A DNA stretch of 64,000 bases from contig NZ_FNIF01000007.1 in assembly GCF_900103825.1 (NCBI RefSeq), positions 124,001 through 188,000 of the forward strand. The letters are read 5' to 3'. This DNA comes from Paenibacillus sp. yr247 (GTDB lineage: Bacteria; Bacillota; Bacilli; Paenibacillales; NBRC-103111). Position numbers and translations under genes: made by a program. Below, one piece after another: positions 44,792 through 53,323 of the stretch. The notes beneath the pieces were generated by a model that saw nothing but the letters and a program-made list of their open reading frames with translations, did not search any database and was not told the DNA's origin. Numbering within the stretch: the stretch's first letter is position 1; every line of letters begins with the position of its first letter.

Positions 44792-46273
44792 TTAACGAAG
44801 AATGATGATTTCACCATTTTGGAAAAATACGCGTTTGCCGAACAACTCTGCTACAGCACGCAATGGAATGAAGGAGCTGCCGTTTTCGATAATGACCGGT
44901 TGATCCAGTTTGACTTTCTCATTCACTTTACCATTCTCTACCACTTGATCGGATCCTAATGTAATTTCCGTTTTCTTACCCTCTTTTGTGATGACAACTG
45001 TTTTCGTTGCGTCTACCCATTCGACTTGAGCATTAATCGCTTGTGCAATAACACGAACCGGCACCAATGTGCGACTGCTTTCTGCGTTGATGAAAGGAGC
45101 ATTCTCCGCTGTGAAAGCAGCACCGTTTACTTGATACGCTTTGTCGCCAATTTTCAAGCTGGAACCATCTTTGTCAACGAGGAACTTAAAAATTTGGAAA
45201 CCGTACTCTTTGGTAGCAGCAAGATCGGAATTATTAACGGCTTCTGTGAATTTCGTTGCCGCTACACTTGCAGCCGCATATTTCTCTTTACCTAAGAAAA
45301 CTTCTTGGCTAGCTAGGAACATCGTACCTTCGGCCACATAACCGCGAGCGCCTTGCAGGTCTCCAGCTTCAAGCTTGATGAAAACTTGGTTAATGTATTC
45401 GGATACTTTACCGATCATAGTACGTTGGAGCGCGTTACCAATTTCATCTTTTTTAATTTTGCTTGCATCGCCTGATCCAAAAGCATCTTTAACGAAATTA
45501 CCGTCAGCGATACTTCCGCCTCTCAGGTACGTATAAACAGGCATGTACAGGAAGTAACCTTCTGTAATTGCTTTCGGTTGATCAGCTGGTGCTGCTAATC
45601 CCACTTTTTCAGCATATGTATACGCCGCAAGCGCGTAATTTTTGATTAACGTTTTGTCAAGAATTTGACGGTGGAAGTTAAAGTCATTCAGATTATTATC
45701 CTTAATATCTTTTTGAATGAGTTCGATGGTTGTTTTTAATAATGAAACCATGTTCAAGTTATATTTGGCATCGCGTTTAACAACGTTAGGTTGCAGCGTA
45801 CCTTCATAGATTTGAACAACTTTGTCAAAAGCAGCTTTTGCTCCGGCAACATCACCTTTGGTCAAAGCAGGACGTACTTGGTTGCTCATCAGATCACGAA
45901 GTGCGAAGAAGAAATACCATTGTAAGCCTTTGTCAATCGCTTCATCCGCTTGGCCGACATTCAAATCGCCTTTAATGGCACCGTCCAACACAAGCATGAT
46001 GTTCGTATCGATCTTAGGATCGTCTGCTTTGATGTTCACATCAAGACGCTTAACATCGGTTTGGAATTTATCTACATATAATTTCTTTACATCGGTAAGA
46101 ACTGTTTTATCTGTAAAAAGAGCTTTAATATCCGTGTAAGATTGGATTCTGGCAGCGATTGTTTGATCTTCTGTGATTTGAAATTTACTTTCTGCAAAAG
46201 CCACAGAGCTAACAGTAACAACGCTAGATAAGGCCAATGAAACGCTTAATGCAACAGCTAAAAATTTACGCAT
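44792..46273 (-). CDS. Exported protein with C-terminal copper-amine-oxidase-N domain, iron operon
   Basis: A 493-residue exported protein with a signal peptide (cleavage near AFA-ES, residue 28). A helix-rich middle region (about 30-370) follows, and then a C-terminal copper amine oxidase N-terminal-like domain (AFTAENAPFINAESSRTLVPVRVIAQ; FIPLRAVAELFGKRV), common in Paenibacillaceae surface proteins. In this operon it may replace EfeO as the extracellular iron-capturing or oxidising partner of EfeU. That role is inferred from context. Confidence 0.82.
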   Translation of the reverse strand: MRKFLAVALSVSLALSSVVTVSSVAFAESKFQITEDQTIAARIQSYTDIKALFTDKTVLTDVKKLYVDKFQTDVKRLDVNIKADDPKIDTNIMLVLDGAIKGDLNVGQADEAIDKGLQWYFFFALRDLMSNQVRPALTKGDVAGAKAAFDKVVQIYEGTLQPNVVKRDAKYNLNMVSLLKTTIELIQKDIKDNNLNDFNFHRQILDKTLIKNYALAAYTYAEKVGLAAPADQPKAITEGYFLYMPVYTYLRGGSIADGNFVKDAFGSGDASKIKKDEIGNALQRTMIGKVSEYINQVFIKLEAGDLQGARGYVAEGTMFLASQEVFLGKEKYAAASVAATKFTEAVNNSDLAATKEYGFQIFKFLVDKDGSSLKIGDKAYQVNGAAFTAENAPFINAESSRTLVPVRVIAQAINAQVEWVDATKTVVITKEGKKTEITLGSDQVVENGKVNEKVKLDQPVIIENGSSFIPLRAVAELFGKRVFFQNGEIIILR

Positions 46274-46313
46274 AGTAATTTCTCCTTTAAGTATGTATTA
46301 GTTTAATATACGA

Positions 46314-47345
46314 TTAAATCCACTTTCTTTTGCGGGCGAACCATATGGATCCGCCTAGTAGGACAATGACTCCTCCGATAACGGCTACGCTGACGATAGG
46401 ATTCGTTTTATCTGTGCGCTGCATCGGTGCATGTACTGATGACGCTTCTTTCGCCGGTTCAGCTTGTTTCACTTCTGAGCTAGTTGCTGCTTTAGCAGGC
46501 GCGTCTACAGACGCTGTAGGCTTAGCTGCATCAGCGGTTGGTCCTGGACTAGCGCTTGCCGTTGGAGATGGCTCAGGGGATTTCGTCTCCACCGCTGCAG
46601 CAGCATCGGGTGCTTTCGTCTCGGCTGGCTTGGCGTCTTTCCCTTCAGCAGGTTGTTCCGGCTTAGCGGTAGGCTCACTTTTGGGAACTTCCGCCTTAGG
46701 CGGTTCCTGCGGTTTAGGAGTAGGGGTAGGCGTCGGCTCAATGGTAGAAGCTGGCTTGACATAAGCCTTATAAGGGAATAGTGGTTTCACTTTACTATAA
46801 ATAAAGTTGACCTTTTCCTTGAATACCTCTGGCTGTACATCCTTTTTTCCTACTCCGAACAATCCAGGATTCCCTAACGCTTCAAGCGCGGCTTCGAAAG
46901 CTTTATTAATTTCACTTGAACCCGCCCCCACATAAGGCTCCAGTGTTTCAAAGGTCGCCTTAGCCTTGGCTAGCAAGAGTTTAGACTCCGCATAATCATC
47001 AAGACCTTTAGATGCATAGGTGAACCTTCGATCTAAGTTCATCACGAGGACAGCTTTGAAATTAGCAATGACCGCTTTACTATCTTTGGCCTGGAAATTA
47101 GCATCAAGTGTGACAGCTATACCCTCGCCGAAGTGCGATACGAGTTCTGCTCTTATCTCCTTGTAAGCACTTTCCGCAGCGCCCCAATTGTTCGCTCCAT
47201 CGCCAACACTGGTTTGAATCAGCTTAAAGGTTTCTGCGACTGCTTCTGTATTGGCGTCACCATACGAGTAGGCCAGTGCGGAGGACGGCAGGATCATCAA
47301 TGCCACTAGAATAAAAGTCAAACCGGCTAGTAGCCATCGTTTCAT
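46314..47345 (-). CDS. Exported Pro/Ala-rich protein with C-terminal membrane anchor, iron operon
   Basis: A 343-residue protein: signal peptide (cleavage near ALA-YS), a helical domain (about 25-200) resembling the extracellular region found with bacterial FTR1 permeases, a long Pro/Ala/Lys/Glu-rich spacer (about 200-305), and a C-terminal helix VSVAVIGGVIVLLGGSIWF with basic tail RKRKW. There is no LPXTG motif. First gene after the Fur box, so it is iron-regulated. Probable wall-spanning iron-binding component. Confidence 0.82.
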   Translation of the reverse strand: MKRWLLAGLTFILVALMILPSSALAYSYGDANTEAVAETFKLIQTSVGDGANNWGAAESAYKEIRAELVSHFGEGIAVTLDANFQAKDSKAVIANFKAVLVMNLDRRFTYASKGLDDYAESKLLLAKAKATFETLEPYVGAGSSEINKAFEAALEALGNPGLFGVGKKDVQPEVFKEKVNFIYSKVKPLFPYKAYVKPASTIEPTPTPTPKPQEPPKAEVPKSEPTAKPEQPAEGKDAKPAETKAPDAAAAVETKSPEPSPTASASPGPTADAAKPTASVDAPAKAATSSEVKQAEPAKEASSVHAPMQRTDKTNPIVSVAVIGGVIVLLGGSIWFARKRKWI

Positions 47346-47388
47346 CTCTTCACCTCAGTTACGAATGTTTGGAACCATGCAATTCATT

Positions 47389-47407
47389 GATAATGATAAT
47401 CATTATC
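47389..47407 (-). promoter_or_regulatory. Fur box (perfect 19-bp consensus)
   Basis: GATAATGATAATCATTATC is an exact match to the Fur consensus, centred 53 bases upstream of the iron-operon start codon. It overlaps the -10 box TATCAT (47398-47393) of a promoter with -35 TTGACA at 47421-47416 and a 17-base spacer. Confidence 0.95.
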
Positions 47408-47457
47408 TGTATTTGTGTCAACCATTATTTTACACTGTTGAAAAGATAAACCCCGAC

Positions 47458-48990
47458 TTAACGCACCCACTCATATAAAATGATGTGAGCATAAGCGGGA
47501 TCAAAAAGAGTGTCCGACTTAAATTCGGCGATCTGCTTCACATGCTCCTGAATCGGTTTTCCCTGCTGCACAAACCCTTCAACAACATGATCGGTGAGCA
47601 GCACTCGCCGATCGGGGTTCGCCCCAGCCAACGCTTGAAAGTACCCGTACGTATAGATGCGCTCATGATCGTAGTCGGCCTGCAAGTAGTGCAGGACCCT
47701 CGTTTCTTCCCACGTAAACAGCAGGCGAGGTTCTTGCAAACGGCTTACATAGTCATGTAGCTGATAAACTGCCGGCTCTTCCACGGCCTGCCTTTTCAAC
47801 AGCTCAGCCCCATAGACGACTTGTACGGATATGAGGCCAATAAGCAGGGCATATATGATCTTCGGTGCTATTCTCAGCAGACACGACCGATACGCTGATG
47901 CCTTCATCCCTTCTGCCGTGCGAATGATAAAAACAAACATAAGAAGCAATATCGGCGCGACTATCGGAACAATATGGCGCGGTTTCTCAATATTTTGACC
48001 AAATAAAGCCCATAGAATGTACAAAACGGCACAGCCACTAAGCCAGAAGATATAACGCCGATTCGCATTCCCATACCCGCTAAGAGCCATGAATCTCCGA
48101 CCTACCAACGCTGCTGCAACAATCAATGCAAGCCATAAGCCAATGAGAATGGAGCCTCCCAGCAGGGCTGATCCTAATAAATTATGTCCTATGAGCTGGT
48201 AGATTCGTTCTCCAAGCGGCATTGGGGTAGAGATAACTCCACCGCCCCATTCGGAGAAGTGGCCTTCTACGAAGGCTAATGATAGCTTCCAGAAACCAGT
48301 TAGTGTTCCTTCTGAAAGTACCAGACCCGCTACCCAAAGCAGCTGAAACAGCAGCGCAGCCAAAGCGGAGTACCCCAGTCTCAGCCATCTCCTCCATCCT
48401 CCTGCTCCCTGCTGCCATATCGCATACCAGAGTGACAGCAGCGCAAGCCCGAACGGGAAAAAAGATAATCGTGTGCCCATTAGAAACCCGAACATCAACA
48501 GCGCTAGCCCATGGCGAAGTAGAGAACCCTGGCGCTCCATCGCATAACGGATACTCCAAAGAAACCACCACAGCAAGGCCATACCCGCGCACTCCGACAT
48601 GGGACGCGAGGACATGAGCCAAATGTAGGGGCTTGTTAATACGAGCGCTGGCAGCAAAAGACTCCTCATGCCGCTGCCTGTCAGGCGATGTGCTAGTAAA
48701 AACATCGGCAGAGCGGAGCTTAAAGCCGCTAAGGTATTGAAGACGGACAAAGCTTTTACGGGATTATTCATCCACTGGTTAATAAACCATCCTCCTAGAA
48801 TGAAATACGGATAACCCGGAAAATGAGGCTGCATGGCGAGTAGATCATAACGATTCAAAGCCAGCGTGAAGTCGACCTCGTCCCACGTCCGTACGTAGGG
48901 ACTGGCGTAAAGCAAACTAAGGCATGTTACCCTCGCAATAACGGCAGCTGCGAACAGCATCAAAAACAGGCTGAAAGCGTTACGCCTCAT
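47458..48990 (-). CDS. Membrane glycosyltransferase-like protein (GT39/GT83 type)
   Basis: A 510-residue integral membrane protein with about ten helices. The first loop after helix 1 carries TWDEVDFTLALNRYDLLAMQPHFPGYP, with acidic residues placed as in polyprenyl-phosphate-dependent GT-C glycosyltransferases. It likely transfers a sugar from a lipid carrier on the outer face. Its start overlaps the GT2 gene stop by 4 bases (ATGA). Last gene of a four-gene operon. Confidence 0.8.
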   Translation of the reverse strand: MRRNAFSLFLMLFAAAVIARVTCLSLLYASPYVRTWDEVDFTLALNRYDLLAMQPHFPGYPYFILGGWFINQWMNNPVKALSVFNTLAALSSALPMFLLAHRLTGSGMRSLLLPALVLTSPYIWLMSSRPMSECAGMALLWWFLWSIRYAMERQGSLLRHGLALLMFGFLMGTRLSFFPFGLALLSLWYAIWQQGAGGWRRWLRLGYSALAALLFQLLWVAGLVLSEGTLTGFWKLSLAFVEGHFSEWGGGVISTPMPLGERIYQLIGHNLLGSALLGGSILIGLWLALIVAAALVGRRFMALSGYGNANRRYIFWLSGCAVLYILWALFGQNIEKPRHIVPIVAPILLLMFVFIIRTAEGMKASAYRSCLLRIAPKIIYALLIGLISVQVVYGAELLKRQAVEEPAVYQLHDYVSRLQEPRLLFTWEETRVLHYLQADYDHERIYTYGYFQALAGANPDRRVLLTDHVVEGFVQQGKPIQEHVKQIAEFKSDTLFDPAYAHIILYEWVR

Positions 48991-49733
48991 ACGCCCGCTT
49001 CATTTCGTTTCATCTCTAGACTCGCTTTGCGTTTCGAGACGGGCTGTCTCATTTCTTTATAGATTGCCGGGAGTACGGAGGTCACATACTGTCTGAACTT
49101 GATGAACGATTGTCCTTTCGTCCGAACTTGGTAAGAGATCGGAATTTCCTCCAAACGGTACCCCTGGCGAACCAGGTTTAACGTGAGTACCTGCGCGTAG
49201 TTATAGTCGTGGATGATAACGGCATTCTCCATGGCATCTCGGGAGAACCCGCGCATCCCGGATTGGCCGTCATAAATCCATCTGCGCAGCAGGATCGCCT
49301 GCAGCAATGTGAACGTATAGTTGCCTAAGCGGCGATGCAGCTTCATGCCTTGAATCTGCCCTTTGAAGCGTGAGCCGAAGGTGTAGTCCGCACGCCCGGC
49401 GATGATGGGCGCAAGGACATCGGGAATTTGCTCCGGCGGATATTCATTGTCCGCATCAATCATGATGCCGATGTCGGCGCCGAGCAGGCAGCATTGCTTC
49501 AACCCTTCACGAACGGCGGCGCCGAGCCCTTTATTGTGTGGGAGCGACACGATGTGATCCGCTCCCGATTCTTTGGCTACGATGACCGTACGATCCTTGG
49601 AGCCGTCGTCGATAACCAGCACCTCCACCTCATAATGGGGGTGGAAGTCTCTCGGCACGCGGGCAATGACCCCGCTGATATTCTCTTCTTCGTTGTGCGC
49701 AGGCATAAAAACAATAATTTTCTTCTTAATCAT
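48987..49733 (-). CDS. GT2 family glycosyltransferase (polyprenyl-phosphate sugar synthase-like)
   Basis: A 248-residue GT-A enzyme with VFMPAHNEEENISGVI at the N-terminus, LVIDDGSKDRT and the metal-binding GIMIDADNEYPP. It resembles dolichol-phosphate-mannose synthase-type enzymes that load a lipid carrier. It lacks membrane helices. Its product would feed the GT-C enzyme encoded next. Overlaps the phosphatase-like gene by 8 bases. Confidence 0.9.
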   Translation of the reverse strand: MIKKKIIVFMPAHNEEENISGVIARVPRDFHPHYEVEVLVIDDGSKDRTVIVAKESGADHIVSLPHNKGLGAAVREGLKQCCLLGADIGIMIDADNEYPPEQIPDVLAPIIAGRADYTFGSRFKGQIQGMKLHRRLGNYTFTLLQAILLRRWIYDGQSGMRGFSRDAMENAVIIHDYNYAQVLTLNLVRQGYRLEEIPISYQVRTKGQSFIKFRQYVTSVLPAIYKEMRQPVSKRKASLEMKRNEAGV

Positions 49734-51195
49734 GACGCTTAATAGCCTCCGTTAGAACAGGTCCGCGACTGTGGCTGGGGAATGGTGCTCCCAGCAAATA
49801 GGCCAGGGTCGGAGCCATGGATACGAGCGAATGCTTTTCATCAATGCGATAGCCGGCTTGGATAGATGGACCGTGCAGGAAGAAAGGCACATAGCGCTCA
49901 CCTTCGTCCAAATGGCCATGGCCGCCAATACCGTCAGCCTGTCCGTGATCAGCACAAATAATGAGTGTCGTATTCTCCATCATGCCTCGCTCTTCGAGCC
50001 AGCCAACGAACTCTTCAATCAATTTATCCGCTTCAGCGATTTTTTGTATGTAGTCGTCATATAAGACACCTCGGCTGTGACCGGTTTGGTCAACTCCAAT
50101 CAATTGTGCAACGAGTAAATCAGGGTTCTGTTCGGCCATGATCTTCTTGGCTCGTTCAATAATATTGCGATCCGCGACATCATTGTGCATCACAGCGGTC
50201 ACACTCTCAACGTCATGCCCCATGGAGTCAATTAAGTGCGCAATGCCAAGCATACGTCCTTTTTTCCCAACCTTACGCAGCGAATCGAATATACTCTCAA
50301 CACGAATCCCCAACCTCCACACCATATTGGAGCGAATCCCGTGCTCGCGCGGATACGTACCTGTGAACATCGAGGAGAAGCATACCACGGTACGTGCAGG
50401 ATACACCGTTTCCATTTGGGCATATTCGGTGCCTTCCGCTCGCAGTTTCTTCATAAATGGCGCGTCAGCTTCTTCAAATCGTTCTTTGCGCATCCCATCG
50501 ACAACAATGACAATGACCTTCTTGTTCAGCGCCTGTCCGCCAGCTTTTACATCGCTAGAGTCGCGTGTGTAAGTAGGGATTTCGGCTGGCTTCCAATCGA
50601 ACAAATATCGGTGGAGAATGAAGCTGTAGAGCAGCAAACCGCCTGCAAAAAGCAGACCTGTTCCCACATCAACGGAAAAACCACCCTCAAACTGACGGAA
50701 AAAATGGCTCCATACGAATAGCAGCAGCAAAAACTTAGGCATCTGCTCTTGCGCATTGCCGCTTGTCGAGTCACTATTCTTCAGGACGAGCTTCCAGAAC
50801 CGTGTGAAATTCCACCATGTCGTACCAATTCGCAGATGATAGTAAAAAGTGCCCCAGAAATAAACCGTAAAAAAGTAAAATAACCCTAGCGCCAGCACAT
50901 ACAGCGAGAAATCGGAACGATCCCATATCAGCAGCGCAGCAATCAGCGGCAGCCATAAATAATTTCGCAAAAAAAGCGGAAAATCAAAGCAATAATACAG
51001 TACAAAAAGAGGGAGGGTCACAAGCAACCCCAAACCGGCAGCACCCCAAAAACCAGGATCGGGCCATAAGCCAATATGGTAGAGCAGAAAAACACCCACA
51101 ACGAAAAGCGGGGTAAACGGTTTCCCTTCATTCAGCAGGTTCCAACAGCGGGCTGCTACAATTTCAAACGATGAAGCTTTTTTCAACTTAATCAT
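49726..51195 (-). CDS. Membrane-anchored alkaline phosphatase superfamily protein
   Basis: About 489 residues. Four to five membrane helices (about 25-215) are followed by a type I phosphodiesterase/nucleotide pyrophosphatase domain with IVIVVDGMRKERF, nucleophile Thr in YPARTVVCFSS and metal ligands in CADHGQADG and GGHGHLDEGE. It likely hydrolyses or transfers a phospho-group on an envelope lipid or glycan. The start is uncertain: ATG 51195 has GGAAGG immediately upstream, and TTG 51186 has better spacing. Confidence 0.85.
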   Translation of the reverse strand: MIKLKKASSFEIVAARCWNLLNEGKPFTPLFVVGVFLLYHIGLWPDPGFWGAAGLGLLVTLPLFVLYYCFDFPLFLRNYLWLPLIAALLIWDRSDFSLYVLALGLFYFFTVYFWGTFYYHLRIGTTWWNFTRFWKLVLKNSDSTSGNAQEQMPKFLLLLFVWSHFFRQFEGGFSVDVGTGLLFAGGLLLYSFILHRYLFDWKPAEIPTYTRDSSDVKAGGQALNKKVIVIVVDGMRKERFEEADAPFMKKLRAEGTEYAQMETVYPARTVVCFSSMFTGTYPREHGIRSNMVWRLGIRVESIFDSLRKVGKKGRMLGIAHLIDSMGHDVESVTAVMHNDVADRNIIERAKKIMAEQNPDLLVAQLIGVDQTGHSRGVLYDDYIQKIAEADKLIEEFVGWLEERGMMENTTLIICADHGQADGIGGHGHLDEGERYVPFFLHGPSIQAGYRIDEKHSLVSMAPTLAYLLGAPFPSHSRGPVLTEAIKRHD

Positions 51196-52156
51196 CCTTC
51201 CGTGCGTTACCATGCGATGATGGTTTTATTTGACCCTTAACCCGGTTAATCCAGGTTTTCATCTCCCGCCAATGTAAGGGCATACTCAAAAGTGAGCATC
51301 CCCCTAGCGAATAGGCAAAAAGAAATTTAAACGTATGCGATACGAGCGCCGCCCTATAAGCATCCTTACCATCAACACCCAGCAAGGCAAGTGAACCGCT
51401 CATCGCACTCTCATAAGTACCGATCCCACCAGGGGTGATATGAAAGATTTGTCCCGCAATCGTCATACTATTCGCCCAAACGAGGTAGATCGCCCCTAAC
51501 TGTAAGCCAATCATACGAACAACAGCAAAGATAACACCAGCTTCTAGGACCCAACTTAGTGAAATCAAGCCTATAATGACGCCCCCTTTGCCAGAGAGCA
51601 TTTTAAGATGAAAATAGGCCGAGTGCTTCGCGACGAACGGAATTTTGCGAATCACTGGCAGGTAATGAGCTGTTGCGAGAATCAACGTTCCTCCAGCCAG
51701 CACCGTCACCCATATCCAGGAAGAGGGTAAACCTAACCGTACGATGCCGATTCCCCCAATTCCAGCAAGCACAAGCATATCCAGCAGTCGCATAACCGCA
51801 ACGGAGTGAAAAGCTTCCTCCCACGATTTCCCTCCATACTTCATAAATAAGCCGGCACGAACGGCATCTCCCACTTTCACAGGAAGTACATGGTTAACAA
51901 GCAAACTATAGCTAATGGCATGAAAATAGATGCCGAATCGTACCTCAGGTCCCGCATAGATCCGCCAGGCCCCCGCCTTCAGTACGAAGGAGAGCAGGTA
52001 AACGATAAACATGAAGATCAACCATTGCGGTTGATGGAAAAGCATCCCTACATCGCGAAGCCATTCCTTCGAATCAAACCACCGCCATGTTAAATAAATG
52101 GAGCAAATGACCAATGCGATCGCTATTAAACGAACAACTTGTCTCTTTGTTGGCAT
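51188..52156 (-). CDS. Lysylphosphatidylglycerol-synthase transmembrane-family (UPF0104) protein
   Basis: A 322-residue membrane protein with about eight helices and family landmarks YSLLVNHVLPVKVGDAVRAGLF and ITPGGIGTYESAM. Members act as lipid flippases or partners of glycolipid enzymes. There is no catalytic LPG-synthase domain. First gene of the envelope operon; overlaps the phosphatase-like gene. A Fur-like palindrome lies over its transcription start. Confidence 0.87.
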   Translation of the reverse strand: MPTKRQVVRLIAIALVICSIYLTWRWFDSKEWLRDVGMLFHQPQWLIFMFIVYLLSFVLKAGAWRIYAGPEVRFGIYFHAISYSLLVNHVLPVKVGDAVRAGLFMKYGGKSWEEAFHSVAVMRLLDMLVLAGIGGIGIVRLGLPSSWIWVTVLAGGTLILATAHYLPVIRKIPFVAKHSAYFHLKMLSGKGGVIIGLISLSWVLEAGVIFAVVRMIGLQLGAIYLVWANSMTIAGQIFHITPGGIGTYESAMSGSLALLGVDGKDAYRAALVSHTFKFLFAYSLGGCSLLSMPLHWREMKTWINRVKGQIKPSSHGNARKDD

Positions 52157-52207
52157 TTCTGTTGTGACCTTCTTCTATACAAAGTGAGCTCAAATCAGAT
52201 GAATATG

Positions 52208-52226
52208 AGAATGAGAATCATGCTCA
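52208..52226 (-). promoter_or_regulatory. Fur-like 7-1-7 palindrome at the envelope operon promoter
   Basis: GAGAATGAGAATCATGCTC matches 15 of 19 positions of the Fur consensus and, with flanking bases, forms TGAG-ATGA/TCAT-CTCA. On the minus strand TTGACG (52256-52251) and TATACT (52232-52227) with an 18-base spacer precede it, so the site covers the transcription start. PerR or Zur are alternatives. Confidence 0.55.
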
Positions 52227-52310
52227 GTATAGGTGCTTTAGGGGGTCCACGTCAACATAAAGGTTTGTTCAATTGTGAATGAATAGTGTTCATGGGAATC
52301 AAATAGAAAA

Positions 52311-52338
52311 GAGCCGCACGATTAAAATCGAGCGACTC
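52311..52338 (-). terminator. Terminator of the aaRS-like gene
   Basis: On the minus strand GAGTCGC and CGAT pair with ATCG and GCGGCTC, followed by TTTTCTATTT. Confidence 0.75.
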
Positions 52339-52349
52339 CGGTAACAAAT

Positions 52350-53306
52350 TCACTTGTGATCGTGACCTTTGACTGGCAGATTCAGGAGTCTGTCCAAACC
52401 AATCGCACTTATCATCATTCTTTCTTTTTTATTGCCGAGCAATTTTTGGGACCAATCAACAAAACCGCCGTCACCAATATTGATTTCTTTTCCGTTTATA
52501 TTCACAATAACAGTAAACTGCAAACCTTTATAGTACTGGTTATTTCCTTCACTTTCATCTTCGATAACGATGATTTCCGGTGAAACATCTTTGATGAAAA
52601 GACTGAGCCTTTGCATGAATCCGTTAGCATCTGTATATCCGGCAAGCCGCTTTAATCTCACTTTTATGTTGGTATTGTATAAAGAGCTAAATACTTTTTG
52701 ATATACGCTTATATGTTCTGCAAGTGTTTCTTTTTCAAAAGAATAGGAGCCCCGATCCCTTCCTGAGGCAACCATGCAGAACAAGTTAAAATGTGTGAGT
52801 GATCCGGGATTACTAAATTTTTGAGCCCTCACATGCCTATGTGTGGTACTGAATCTTAATGAATCATCATTATTTTTTAACGTTCCTTTCTTTAATAAAT
52901 CGCAAATATGCAGCGCCAATACATTTGTCGCATCTGCCACGACTTCTGTTCCCCTTAGAGCGGATATAATTTTATTTTGGTCTGAAGTCGCCACCACCGA
53001 GCAAGAACCTAAAGGCGCAACAGGAGATAATTGCATCGCTTGGTAGGAGTATGATTGAGCAATTTTAAGAATATGAATTTCCATTTGCTTAAGCGCGATA
53101 GGGTTAAGTTCGGCAGGCTGCACAAATCTGTTCGCGGAATAGTTTCTCAGTAAATCTCCATATGAAGTATCACTTGTTTTTTTTCTAAACAACTCGAGTA
53201 ATAACGTGTTTAAATCTGATAATGAAACTCGTTCACTTAATAAATCTATGAAGTCATTTCTGTTTAATTTGTCTAAAATTCTTTGTATTGCTTTACTTTC
53301 AGTCAT
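52350..53306 (-). CDS. Class II aminoacyl-tRNA-synthetase-like protein (HisRS/HisZ-type core)
   Basis: A 318-residue protein. Its C-terminal third resembles the HisRS/HisZ core: QYYKGLQFTVIVNINGKEI, then GDGGFVDWSQKLLG and motif-3-like ISAIGLDRLL. A motif-2-like segment is THRHVRAQKFSNPGSLTHF (about residues 156-172). There is no anticodon-binding domain. ATG 53306 has GGAG 9 bases upstream. It closely follows the YesM-type kinase in the second sugar cluster. Not a complete synthetase; may act as an amino-acyl-adenylate enzyme, an allosteric subunit or something new. Confidence 0.6.
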   Translation of the reverse strand: MTESKAIQRILDKLNRNDFIDLLSERVSLSDLNTLLLELFRKKTSDTSYGDLLRNYSANRFVQPAELNPIALKQMEIHILKIAQSYSYQAMQLSPVAPLGSCSVVATSDQNKIISALRGTEVVADATNVLALHICDLLKKGTLKNNDDSLRFSTTHRHVRAQKFSNPGSLTHFNLFCMVASGRDRGSYSFEKETLAEHISVYQKVFSSLYNTNIKVRLKRLAGYTDANGFMQRLSLFIKDVSPEIIVIEDESEGNNQYYKGLQFTVIVNINGKEINIGDGGFVDWSQKLLGNKKERMMISAIGLDRLLNLPVKGHDHK

Positions 53307-53323
53307 AGACACCCACTCCTATG

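Noticed and set aside
44792..46273. Copper amine oxidase enzyme
   Set aside because: Only the small N-terminal-type domain is present, at the C-terminus; the catalytic topaquinone domain is missing.
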